Origin: Halichondria panicea
Lineage: Eukaryota; Porifera; Demospongiae; Suberitida; Halichondriidae
NCBI RefSeq assembly: GCF_963675165.1
Contig: NC_087388.1
Span: 6,646,172 to 6,710,171, forward strand
DNA length: 64,000 nt
Direction of reading: 5' to 3'
Shown here: piece by piece, positions 34,749 through 47,951 of the stretch
Numbering within the stretch: position 1 is the first letter of the stretch
Layout: every line of letters starts with the position of its first letter
Made by a program: the position numbers and the translations under genes
Notes under the pieces: model-generated
Told to the model about the DNA's origin: nothing
Seen by the model: only the letters and a program-made list of their open reading frames with translations
Database searches by the model: none

Positions 34749-36272
34749 ATGAAGCTAACAGATGAAGTGTTTCGTTCTCTACGAGTCTCTAAAGTGTTTC
34801 GCGAGAACACAGATCGTGTCAATTGTATCGACTTCTCTGCTAATGGCGATTCTATGATCACAAGTAGCAACGATGATTCTATCGTTATTTACTGTTGTCT
34901 AGAGGGAAGGTGAGCTCTAATTAGAATAAATGGGCATTAAATGGAATGCCCACCTCCCCCCAGGCCCAAGAGAACACTGTACAGTAAGAAGTACGGCTGC
35001 GATCTGCTGCAATACACACACGCACCGAACACCATCATCTACTCTTCAAACAAAGTCGACGGTAAGGCCGACTATTAATTTTATTATTATAATAATGTAT
35101 TTACATGCACAGACACGATTCGCTACCTCTCTCTACATGACAACAAGTTCCTCCGTTACTTCCCTGGACACACCAAGAGGTATTTCATCCCCCCACACAC
35201 ACACACCACCCACACCACACACACAGGGTGGTGGCGCTGCAAATGTCCCCAGTCAACGATACTTTTATCTCTGGCTCTCTTGATAAGACTATTCGGTTGT
35301 GGGACCTCCGCTCTCCTAACTGTCAGGGGTTAATGCACCTCAACGGCCGCCCAGTCGTCAGTGTAGACCCAGAGGGGTTAATATTTGCTGCTGGCGTTGA
35401 CTCAAGGCAGCTCAAGCTGTACGATCTCAGAACCTTTGATAAGGTGATTGCAATGGAAATTGTAAACACTCTAATTTTGTTGACTGATATTTGTTGTAGG
35501 GGCCATTTGCCTCATTTCATGTGCGGCAGGACTTTGCGGGGGCGGAGTGGACGGGGTTAAAGTTCAGTCAGGATGGCAAGAAGATCCTCGTGTCTATGAG
35601 CATTGGTCAGCTGAAACTAGTCGATGCATTCAACGGACACGAACTCAACACTCTGACAGTGAGTGGGTGTATGTAGTTATGTAAGGGTTAATACTTTCAG
35701 GCCCAAATCTTCTAGGAAAGGGTGTTTTATTTCCGAAACAGGCTGTTTTTTTATAGCTCTAGTTAGCATTTTCACTTTTAAAGTGCATTTTGTAGCTTCT
35801 TAAAAGTAGCCATGTACAGTACAAGTATCAGCCGTGTCACTGTTGGTCCTCCTCTGTAGGGTCATGTCAACAGTGGTGGTCTAACACTAGAGGCTGGCTT
35901 TACCCCAGACTCTAAATACGTGCTGTCAGGTAAGGATTGTGTTATAACAAGCACTTGTGGTAGCCTCAGAGCTTTGTTACCCCCTCTCTATCTAGGTTCT
36001 CAGGATGGCACAGTACACGTGTGGTCCTCTGATAGTGGAGAGAGAGTAGCGCTGTTGGATGGTGGTCATGCTGGACCCACACATTGTGTGCAGTTTAACC
36101 CAAAGCTCATGACACTAGCCACTGCTTACAACAGTATGGTAGGTGGCTCATTAACCAACTGTGTATATCACATTATACTGTATATCGTGTGTAGGCTCTA
36201 TGGCTGCCCACCAACCTGGAGGAGCCACCAGCACCTGCAGTGGCTGAACTCATAAACAATCATGTCTCTTGA
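34749..36272 (+). CDS. WDR82: WDR82 / Swd2, WD-repeat subunit of SET1 and PNUTS-PP1 complexes
   Basis: Eight exons (34749-34909, 34964-35061, 35113-35179, 35227-35443, 35500-35658, 35860-35929, 35996-36138, 36195-36272) give 330 residues in frame. Signatures: [80 protein letters not shown] and a final SMALWLPTN. The seven-bladed propeller binds the CTD of RNA polymerase II and targets H3K4 methylation. An ATG at 34722 is also in frame; 34749 is preferred because animal orthologues start MKLTD. Length matches the family (about 313). It has a slightly longer C-terminus. Confidence 0.95.
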
Positions 36273-36426
36273 GCATTGCAACACACACACAACTGTACGT
36301 ATGAATACACAGCTCTGAGTTATTGTACACATTTCATATTCTAATGTAATAATGAAAGACAATGAATCATAAATCAACAAACACACACACACACACGTAA
36401 GTACAAAGTTCACTGATATAACAGTT
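36273..36426. other. Tail-to-tail spacer between WDR82 and the Rab-like gene
   Basis: 154 bp with a (CA)n stretch. The stop codons face each other, so 3' UTRs probably overlap. Confidence 0.5.
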
Positions 36427-37413
36427 TTAGAGGCAGACACAGCTCCGCTTGTTTGGCTGCCTCACCATGGCAACCTCGGCAGCTATTGTCTCAAACACCG
36501 CCCGCACACCGCCCCCTGTACGAGCGCTACACTCGAGGGGGGTACCCACAAAATGATGACGTTTTACAAGTGTTTTGACGGCCCCTGGAACAACAAAATC
36601 TTTATCTCCTTCGTCACCACTGTCTCCACGCTCGTCAAGTTCAGGCTCCTGATTGGTGGGTTCGTTATCGTCAAGGTGATGGGTTTGTGGGCGTGGCACA
36701 TCGGACTTATTTCCCACAAACAATATTGGAATAGACTGAATATTCTCGATATGAATAGTCCAATCTTTGATCCACACGTCTGAGTCCCACAATGTACGAG
36801 AGTTAGTGATGTCATACACAAAGAGAATTGCATCAGTGTCCTTGTAAAATGTCTTAGTCAGCAAATCAGCTCTTTCCTGACCTGTATGTACATAATGAGA
36901 CAGTGAAGTGTCTTGATATCCATATTAAACCATGCACGGACTCTATCAGCTGCCATAACATGAATCCAATATCAACAATTTTCTGAAAGCCTAGAAAGAT
37001 ACCTTTCATGGTATCATCAAATTCAGAGATACAGCCAATTTGGCCATACCATGGATTATAGCCCATGGTCCAAAAGGTTGAAAAATGACAAATTAGGTCT
37101 CTTTCTAAGCTTTCAGAAAATCATAAAATTATTTGAAGTTGGATCTACGAAATTCAAGCTATGGCTGTTGATTGTACAGACACTTTGCTAGGGGCTTACT
37201 TCATCAGCTGTAACTATACGTACCCTGTGTGTCACAGATCCTGAGCTCCACGTGTCGTCCATTCTTGAATATCACAGTCTTCCTCTCTTCCTCTCTGCCT
37301 GATGGTGGTGGTCCTTGCTCAGAGAACTGGTCAAACACGTATCGCTGTACGAGGCTGCTCTTGCCCACTCCACTCTCACCCAGTACTAGCACACGATAGC
37401 TCGGCACCTCCAT
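36427..37413 (-). CDS. Rab-like small GTPase with acidic insertion and CVCL tail
   Basis: Two exons (37413-37224, 36881-36427) give 214 residues. G1 GESGVGKSS, G3 DTQGQE (Gln for the usual Ala), G4 NKSD and G5 CSART are present. Between G4 and G5 is an unusual about 35-residue acidic insertion (HHLDDNEPTNQEPELDERGD). The C-terminus CVCL is a CaaX box with Leu, so geranylgeranylation is expected. The intron falls inside the G3 codon for Gly, the same place as in the GTPase at 38916-39641. The ATG lies four bases after a possible CA-tract acceptor, so a 5' UTR intron is likely. Subfamily is uncertain. Confidence 0.8.
36945..37170. repeat. Imperfect-palindrome repeat copy (Rab-like gene intron)
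   Basis: CAGCTGCCATAACATGAATCC, TTTTCTGAAAGCCTAGAAAG, centre TACCATGGATTATAGCCCATGG, then CTCTTTCTAAGCTTTCAGAAAA. It is shortened in the right arm. Confidence 0.75.
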
Positions 37414-37788
37414 ATCCTGTGTGTGTGTGTGTGTGTGGGGGGGGGCATATAGTACTAGTAGCAATACTGAGATGAATGCAACTACTCTAGTACTCATAGA
37501 CTGACCTAAATACTTGTAACTGTTACAATGAACAGTTGAGTCTCTTACTAACTTACACAAGTTCAAGTCTTTAATTCTTGTAATTACAAAAAGGTGATAC
37601 TATTATACTGTGTACTTCACGAGTTAGCAAAAATGACAACTGTTCAATCAAAACACATTCATTTTCAGTGAATACGCAAAAGCAAATCAAAGTAAAGGAA
37701 ATTGAATGCACAAACAAAAGAGGTGCTACAACACACACAAATAGACTTGCCTACCTCTAGTGCTACACACACAAACACCTAGTGCTAC

Positions 37789-38664
37789 CTACCTAGGCTT
37801 GAGGGTCATGATGACTCTAGGCACACTGCAAGTTAGTGTCTTGACTATCTCACAGCTAAAGTGTTCGTCTGTGGACACCATTTCTTGAAACTCTGCACTG
37901 CTTCCTCCAACACCAAAGTAATAGCTTTTGGCTGCAACAAAAATTGTTCCGTTTAATTTGAGTAATGACTTCATAGCAGATAATAACATTGTCTGGGAGC
38001 TTTCAGAATAAATAGTTTCTGAAGTGAGAATTACGTCAAATTTCACAGACTGTGGCACCGCCTCACGAAGTGTGTCCCAACTACCAGAATAGAAGTTACA
38101 TAGTGACGGGTTACATAGCGACAAGTTCCGTTGGTTGCACAGTACACTGGGTATGGTGACACAGTTTATGACCTCATAGTTGTAATCTTGTAGGGAGACA
38201 GCTCTTGCCCCTTTCATTAGTGTGTATATTGCCGGGAGTCCTGATCCACAGCCGAGTTCCAGCACATCCATTCCAGTGAAGTCAAACTGACTCTCTGAGA
38301 GATAGGACACAAGATCAAAGGCCCCCTCCCACGCAACTAGTCCTCCTTCATATACACTGGGAATTAGGTCAGTACCATCAGAAGTGGATAATAGAGCTTT
38401 AAAGTCAGCTATAGCTTCATGTGACTGGTTGCTTTCATCAATGATAGCCTCCACACACGCTGCAGTGAGGTACTTCAGTTCAATGTCTTGTAGAGGGTAG
38501 GATAATGGTGTGGCTAGCGAAGCAAGGTTCTTATGTAGCGGGCCGACTGTGTGTGTCCTGCACGATACACTAGCTCCACTTGTGAGGCATTGATCAGTTG
38601 CAATGGGTCCTTTGTCTTGCGGAGAAGAATCATCATCAGAAAAGTTGAACTTGAAATCTGACAT
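37789..38664 (-). CDS. METTL18: Protein-histidine N-methyltransferase METTL18
   Basis: A single-exon ORF of 291 residues. The SAM-binding motif I is MDVLELGCGSGLPAIYTL. LIPSVYEGGLVAWEGAFDLV precedes it and SQDYNYEVINCVT follows, with a DVILTSETIYSE motif IV and a C-terminal RVIMTLKPR. This is the METTL18/HPM1 pattern; the enzyme methylates a histidine of ribosomal protein uL3 (RPL3). The homologue in vertebrates is also encoded by one coding exon. The gene lies between the two Rab-like genes on the same strand, 375 bp downstream-to-start and 251 bp start-to-stop. Confidence 0.9.
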   Translation of the reverse strand: MSDFKFNFSDDDSSPQDKGPIATDQCLTSGASVSCRTHTVGPLHKNLASLATPLSYPLQDIELKYLTAACVEAIIDESNQSHEAIADFKALLSTSDGTDLIPSVYEGGLVAWEGAFDLVSYLSESQFDFTGMDVLELGCGSGLPAIYTLMKGARAVSLQDYNYEVINCVTIPSVLCNQRNLSLCNPSLCNFYSGSWDTLREAVPQSVKFDVILTSETIYSESSQTMLLSAMKSLLKLNGTIFVAAKSYYFGVGGSSAEFQEMVSTDEHFSCEIVKTLTCSVPRVIMTLKPR

Positions 38665-38915
38665 AGTGAGCCATGTGGAGTTGGTAATGATCGTTAGTAA
38701 AAATAATAATATTTAGACAGAAAGCTTCAGAAAAGAATACCTTTCCCGAACAATTAAAGCCTCGAGGTCAGGCCGGGATTACAACAAAGAAAGTTGATTT
38801 GTGATTTGAGGGAGGGGACTCCATAAAAGGAAAATAAAAGCAACCCCATAACACACACACAAGATATACCACTTCCTTAGTGGTAACACACACTGGCTAC
38901 ACACACACACACACA

Positions 38916-39641
38916 CTAGCTACTGCAAGCAGTGCAACGTTTTTGGTCCGTCTGTCTAATCAATGGATGGCTGCCACTGCGATTCCTCACGAGATGTTCT
39001 GCTACAACTTGAAATACTTTGTCCACATTTTCCCCTGTCTTAGCACTGCACTGCACAGGCGGTAGGAAGCCATTGGAGTGAGACACCTCCTGTGCTTGTC
39101 GGAAATGTTGTCTCCTTTCTTCAATGTCTTCCTTCTTGATGAGATCTTTCTTATTGGCTACGAACAGGACGGGCATGCCAGCCTCCAGCTCTAGTGGCAG
39201 GTAGTATTGGATCTCACGTACCCAGAAGTCCAGGTCTTGTGGAGCATCTTCAGACGTCATATCATACACGATCACAACAGCATGGGAGTCAGAGTAGAAG
39301 CGATTGGTGATGGACTGGAAACGCTCCTGACCTGCACGGTGGATAAGGGTACATGAGGGTACAACTGAGGTCATCTTGTGGTATCAATATCGGACAATAT
39401 TGCTAGTACTATAGTACAGACTACATGGCAGTGTACCTGCAGTGTCCCAAAGGTGTAGTACAATCTCCCGTCCGTTCACCACCACTGACTTCTTCTCTTC
39501 ACTAATAAACTTTGAAATGCGGTCTTCAAATGTATTGTGGACATATCTGAGTAGTAGACTAGTTTTGCCAACGCCTAGAGCTCCGATAATGATGACTTTA
39601 TACTCGTCCTTCTGAAGATCACTTGCTATGTTGTTGGCCAT
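38916..39641 (-). CDS. Rab-like small GTPase with atypical Cys C-terminus
   Basis: Two exons (39641-39437, 39331-38916) give 206 residues. G1 GALGVGKTS, switch I region with EEKKSVVVNGREI, G3 WDTAGQERF, G4 NKKD and G5 CSAKTG are all intact. The C-terminus is KRCTACSS: two cysteines are near the end but not in a standard CC, CXC or CaaX pattern. The single intron splits the Gly codon of DTAG|QE in phase 1, the same as the neighbour at 36427-37413. This suggests either an old tandem duplication or a conserved Rab intron. It is divergent from the MITF-type gene about 400 bp away. Confidence 0.82.
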
Positions 39642-40048
39642 GTTATAGCTAGCTAGCTGTGTCCACTGTAAGGGCTCTAGACGTAGACGGCGGTGTATAC
39701 AAGGGAGACTTTTGTACTGTACTACTAGCTGGGTGTTGTGCTGATTCAGCAGTGTGCATGTCACGCTACCTTATATGATGTAATGCTATCAAGATGGACC
39801 CTCTTAGCTAGCTACTGTACATGTACTGTGATGTAACAAAGCTTTAAGCTATTCCCCAAAGAAGTGTGTACCTTCAAACAAGAGCTCAGTGTACTAGACA
39901 GTCTACCTATAAGCAATAGAGAGCGTGAGGCTTCAGGAGGTCAACTGTATTGGAACACACCCCACCACCCCCTAGCTATAAACACAGGTATGTACCCAGC
40001 TGCTACTGTGCACACACACACACACACACACGTACATGCAGAGTCAAG

Positions 40049-42980
<2,932 letters not shown>

Positions 42981-43175
42981 TCTATTATATTATATCTAGG
43001 TGTTTTATATCCAAACAAGCTTAAACTGTTATTTTCAGTGTGACATTAAAAAATCTTTTCTTATGATACATTATCACTGCCCACTCATTCCCCGTATTGT
43101 GCCAGTTCTGCTTTACTCTCCTAACATCAATTTTTCTTTCGTATGGTAAAGGGTTGGCACACTAATTGACATGTA

Positions 43176-43181
43176 AATAAA
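43176..43181 (+). terminator. Candidate poly(A) signal of the MITF-type gene
   Basis: AATAAA lies 196 bp after the stop codon, before the CLN3 3' end. Confidence 0.45.
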
Positions 43182-43306
43182 AGCAATAGCAATTTAAAAA
43201 GAATTATATAGTGCAAGAAACAGTGCACGCATGAGCTCACGCAACATCATTAATAATAAATATTATATGCTATAGTTAGATCTGTATACAGCTGCATGGC
43301 TGGTGT

Positions 43307-43930
43307 TCATTGGTATCCAATATGAGAGCAGACAGACGAGTGTATGAAGACAGCAGCCACCCCGGCCACAGTGATACCAGTGCTGTCAGCTACACTGGCC
43401 ACACCCATAGAGAACTCACGATGGACCTTAGGCACCTACACACCAGGGGGGGACACACATTAGAGGGGGGACACACGTTAGGGGAGGGAGGCACACATTA
43501 GAGGGGGGGGCACACGTTAGAGGGGGGGCACATGATGTTACTTATTATATAGAGGGGGTAGGATATGATATAATTATATAGCTAGGGCTAGCTCTGGGTA
43601 ACACCCTTTTCAAGTCACTTGAAATGCTACATAAGTCCACTACTAGCTACAGTAAACAGTTGACACAGTGGCTGCTACCTTACCTCAATGGAGATGGAAT
43701 AGAAGGCGTTGACATAAACTCCGCCTCCTAGTAGCCCCTCGTACAAAACAACTATCATTGTGATCCAGAAGTACGGGATGAACAAGTACCAAGTGGCAAC
43801 GTAGAAGAAGACAAAGTTCAACACCTACAGAGCACAGAGTTGGCACACGCACACACAGTGATGGAGCTACCAGAGCACAGAGTTGGCACACGCACACACA
43901 GTGATGGAGCTACCAGAGCACAGAGTTGGC

Positions 43931-43962
<32 letters not shown>

Positions 43963-43966
43963 CACA

Positions 43967-44043
<77 letters not shown>

Positions 44044-47000
44044 GATGGAGTTACCTGTAGTATTGCCAATATCCAGAAGTGCTTGAAATGGTATATAGAG
44101 ACAGATGATCGTGATATCAGCACGCCCACTTGGTACACCACTTGCAACCTGTACATGTATATAGTGGAGGGCAGGGAATGTTGTTATGCCTATCACACAC
44201 CCACACACACACCCACACACACACCCCACCCACCCCCCACACACCATCTGTACTGTGTGGCCTGGTCCAGGCAGAATGTTCCAATGTAAGTGTTTTGATT
44301 GTAGAGAAGCTCAAAGAAACCTTGATTGATCATATACTCAGCTGCATACACAGCGAACAATGGCAGCATATACTTCCACAAGTGAGGGATGTACTTGACA
44401 TGCTCCCACCAATACTTCCTCTCAGCCTTGTTCAGTCCGGGACACCGTCGCCGTGGCGATGGATAAGGAGGGGGAGGGTCCTCTGATAGTAGAGTGGCCT
44501 GTTCGTCTGTGAGGGTGTGTAAAGTGTGGAGAGTGTGTGAGGGTGTACTTACTGTGTTTATCATTATCTTCTTCGTTCACTATTTCTTTGCCCCCTCCTC
44601 CCGAACTTTGACCTTCGACCTCCTCTGGAACAATAGACCCTGGTTTGCCCAATATCAGTAGATACGTTAAGAACATGATGACAGGAACCACCACTTGGAT
44701 ATACAGTGTCACGTCAGCACGAAGAAATGTCTTTAACCCTGCGTACACCAAGGAAGCTCCAACACCAGCAGCTCCTAAAAGGTCCAAAAAATGTATAAGT
44801 AAATTTGTTGCATTTTTCCTAAAAGTGCCTAAAGCTTCAGAATACGTAGTTGATAAGTAAAAACCTAAGAAGATAAAGTTGTGGGGAGAAATGAAAAAAA
44901 GTCCCAGGAGGGAATCGAACCCACGCCTTATCTATCATGTGATCTACTAAGCCACACCTACCCATACTGCGAGATAATTATGTTTTTACATTGCACTTGC
45001 CACTAAAAAGTGCCAACAGCAAAACACGACTACTAAAAAAATTATTATGTTTTTATAATTACTGTGGTTTTGCTGTTGCAAGCTAGTGTACTGCAATCCA
45101 TGTACAAGGGAATTTTTACCACCAATCAATCTTAGTGATCTCGGGGAGGGGGTCACTATGTTATAGATAGTACATGGGCATGAGGTATCTATGTGTTATA
45201 GTGTCCCATATCACGAGGGCTTTGCCCGAGGGATGAGGGACACTATAACCATAGATACCGAATGCACAAAAAAACAAAAAAAACAAAAAAAGACTGCCAA
45301 CCCTAGCTCACCAGTGCCTGAGGACCATCCAGAGACGGTGCTCTTGTCATAACGAGATGTCAGACTGAGATAAGTGATTTCCCCGAACCCTGACCCCACA
45401 CTAGCCAGTGCCACTCCGAATATAACGAGCGGCTCATTCACAGAGAGAGCCACAAACACAAAGCTGAGTGCAGAGGTCACCACTATCACACACACACGAA
45501 ACCTGCACGAGAAATTGTATGAATACAGCTTGTACAACAACCCGCCCCCTTCTATAATAATAATTATAGTTCGAGGACTCTTTCAGTTGCCATAACTTTA
45601 ACTCAGTGGATCAAATTTCAACGGTTTTATGAAAGCTTAGAAGGAGGCCTTTTAAATGGTGCCATCAAAGTTCATATTCGGGAAATAAAAGAATTTGCCA
45701 ATTTAGTCTTACACTATGGATAATAGCCCATGGTCCAAGGCTGAAAAATGACAAATTACGACCTGTACCAACTTTTTGATTTTAATATAGAAAACAAGGG
45801 GAGAGGTGTACAGCCTAAATATGGAATTTTGAGAGCTATCAATTGAATTATTATCTGAACAGAAATTACAAAGATAGCTACTCAAACATCACTCACCAGT
45901 ATGGCAGGAAGTTCATGAAGTATGGAGCAAATAGTTTAATGATGAACGTTGGGAGAATATCAGCCAACAAGATTACCTGTAGATACATGCAGTGTATGTG
46001 TTAGCTCCAGTTGTAATGGAAGTATTTTAGGGAACAAAGATTTGAGACCTAGCCATCAGCATTTGCCTTTCTTAGGCGTGACCATTAAGAGCGTAGTGAC
46101 TTACATAGGTGCCCTGGCCAGTGCACATCTCCCTGCCTATATAACCAGAGCTGGTAGTGACTTACATAGGTGCCCTGGCCAGTGCACATCTCCCTGCCTA
46201 TATAACCAGAGCTGGTAGTGACTTACATAGGTGCCCTGGCCAGTGCACATCTCCCTGCCTATATAACCAGAGCTGGTAGTGACTTACATAGGTGCCCTGG
46301 CCAGTGCACATCTCCCTGCCTATATAACCAGAGCTGGTAGTGACTTACATAGGTGCCCTGGCCAGTGCACATCTCCCTGCCTATATAACCAGAGCTGGTA
46401 GTGACTTACATAGGTGCCCTGACCAGTGCACATCTCCCTGCCTATATAACCAGAGCTGGTAGTGACTTACATAGGTGCCCTGGCCAGTGCACATCTCCCT
46501 GCCTATATAACCAGAGCTGGTAGTGACTTACATAGGTGCCCTGGCCAGTGCACATCTCCCTGCCTATATAACCAGAGCTGGTAGTGACTTACATAGGTGC
46601 CCTGGCCAGTGCACATCTCCCTGCCTATATAACCAGAGCTGGTAGTGACTTACATAGGTGCCCTGGCCAGTGCACATCTCCCTGCCTATATAACCAGAGC
46701 TGGTAGTGACTTACATAGGTGCCCTGGCCAGTGCACATCTCCCTGCCTATATAACCAGAGCTGGTAGTGACTTACATAGGTGCCCTGGCCAGTGCACATC
46801 TCCCTGCCTATATAACCAGAGCTGGTAGTGACTTACATAGGTGCCCTGGACAGTGCACATCTCCCTGCCTATATAACCAGAGCTGGTAGTGACTTACATA
46901 GGTACCCTGGCCAGTGCACATCTCCCTGCCTATATAACCAGAGCTGGTAGTGACTTACATAGGTGCCCTGGCCAGTGCACATCTCCCTGCCTATATAACC

Positions 47001-47682
47001 AGAGCTGGTAGTGACTTACATAGGTGCCCTGGCCAGTGCACATCTCCCTGCCTATATAACCAGAGCTGGTAGTGACTTACATAGGTGCCCTGGCCAGTGC
47101 ACATCTCCCTGCCTATATAACCAGAGCTGGTAGTGACTTACATAGGTGCCCTGGCCAGTGCACATCTCCCTGCCTATATAACCAGAGCTGTTGGTCGTGC
47201 TGTTATAGATCAGCTCACAGGAGGACGTGGTGTTAGAGGCGTTGTGTGTTGGACCTCCCTCCAGTGATTTGATGATATCGTTGGCTGCACTTAACATGAT
47301 AACATAGGGGAAGTTGTTGCACAGACCAAGGATCCAGAACCCCAGTACATTGCGATAGCGGTTCCATTTCTCACGACTAACACGAGACGAAGCTTGTACT
47401 GTGTTGTGTGTGGAGGTGTGGTGTGTGAGAGTGGGCGTGTGTGGGTGTAGAGTGTTGGGGTAATATTAAAGTTTAAAGCTTTGCCAGTACATGACCAGCT
47501 ATTGGCAGTTGTAATAATTATTTATACGAGCTCCTTTTAATATTATAAATTATGACCAATGTCTCTATTTATACTGAGTGTACAGGCCTACCTGTCATGT
47601 CTGTTCGTGGCTCTGTGTACACCAGATCCTTGGTCACCTCCCTAGGTCCTCCAACATCAGACTGGAGCGATATCTGTGACAT
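43307..47682 (-). CDS. CLN3: Battenin, CLN3 lysosomal/endosomal membrane protein
   Basis: Nine exons (47682-47592, 47398-47142, 45976-45897, 45502-45312, 44774-44553, 44506-44245, 44148-44055, 43824-43684, 43435-43307) give 488 residues. [87 protein letters not shown] and [18 protein letters not shown] are CLN3 signatures. About eleven hydrophobic segments are expected. The luminal loop after segment 1 has N-glycosylation sites (NAS, NTT, NST, NSS). CLN3 is an endolysosomal protein needed for glycerophosphodiester clearance; human loss causes Batten disease. The donor of exon 2 sits in an 18-copy minisatellite. It is the tail-to-tail neighbour of the MiT/TFE gene, whose family controls lysosomal genes. 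Confidence 0.94.
43440..43545. repeat. G-rich tandem repeat GGGGGG(A)CACACGTTAGA
   Basis: Five imperfect 18-20-bp units with runs of six or more G, just inside the last CLN3 intron on the plus strand. The G-runs could form a quadruplex. Confidence 0.8.
43825..43935. repeat. 42-bp tandem repeat leading into (CA)n, CLN3 intron
   Basis: CAGAGCACAGAGTTGGCACACG plus CACACACAGTGATGGAGCTAC repeats about 2.7 times, then continues as CA microsatellite to 44041. A copy of GTGATGGAG also precedes the next exon. Confidence 0.85.
43936..44041. repeat. (CA)n microsatellite
   Basis: About 105 nt of CA with two ACCACACC interruptions. Confidence 0.95.
44890..44968 (-). mobile_element. tRNA-derived SINE, copy 2 (internally deleted)
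   Basis: GGGAATCGAACCCACGCCTTATCTATCATG on the plus strand matches the copy at 33597-33712. The A-box side is shortened (GGTGTGGCTTAGTAGATC), so about 20 nt are missing. Confidence 0.65.
44985..45102. mobile_element. Foldback fragment related to the 33347-34023 element ends
   Basis: TTGCACTTGCC...CAACAGCAAAAC faces GGTTTTGCTGTTGCAAG...GTACTGCAATCCA. It lies beside SINE copy 2, as in the composite element, suggesting both descend from one arrangement. Confidence 0.55.
45580..45790. repeat. Imperfect-palindrome repeat copy (CLN3 intron)
   Basis: TCTTTCAGTTGCCATAACTTTAAC, ACGGTTTTATGAAAGCTTAG, TTTTAAATGGTGCCATCAAAG, centre CTATGGATAATAGCCCATGG. The right arm is truncated. Confidence 0.75.
46092..47186 (-). 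repeat. 61-bp minisatellite spanning the 5' splice site of CLN3 exon 2
   Basis: Eighteen ACTTAC copies (GTAAGT on the gene strand) run from 46099 to 47136 at exact 61-bp steps. Each unit carries the last about 45 nt of exon 2 (TATATAGGCAGGGAGATGTG...), the donor and about 15 nt of intron. Only a few substitutions separate copies. The 47136 copy is joined to the complete exon. Using later donors adds 61 nt each, shifts frame and meets a stop. Confidence 0.95.
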
Positions 47683-47951
47683 TCCTGCAAGCTCCTTCTA
47701 GCTAGCAATTAATTAGCTATACAATGTGATAATTATCTCTGGTAATGGTCGTCCAAACAAACATAATTATGGTAATGGTCGTCACGGATGCTAATATTAG
47801 GCTGGTAATGATGTCATTGCTGAGTAATTACCTTTTTTTTATCACAGTTTTTCCACACAGCAAAAAGCACAAAAATAAATTGATGGGAATGAATATAATT
47901 ATGATTGTACAAATATTAAGTTCTTGATTTCAGCTTCACACATTAATTTGT

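Noticed and set aside
46092-47186. CRISPR-like regular array
   Set aside because: Units are continuous 61-bp direct repeats without variable spacers, in an animal intron. It is a minisatellite.
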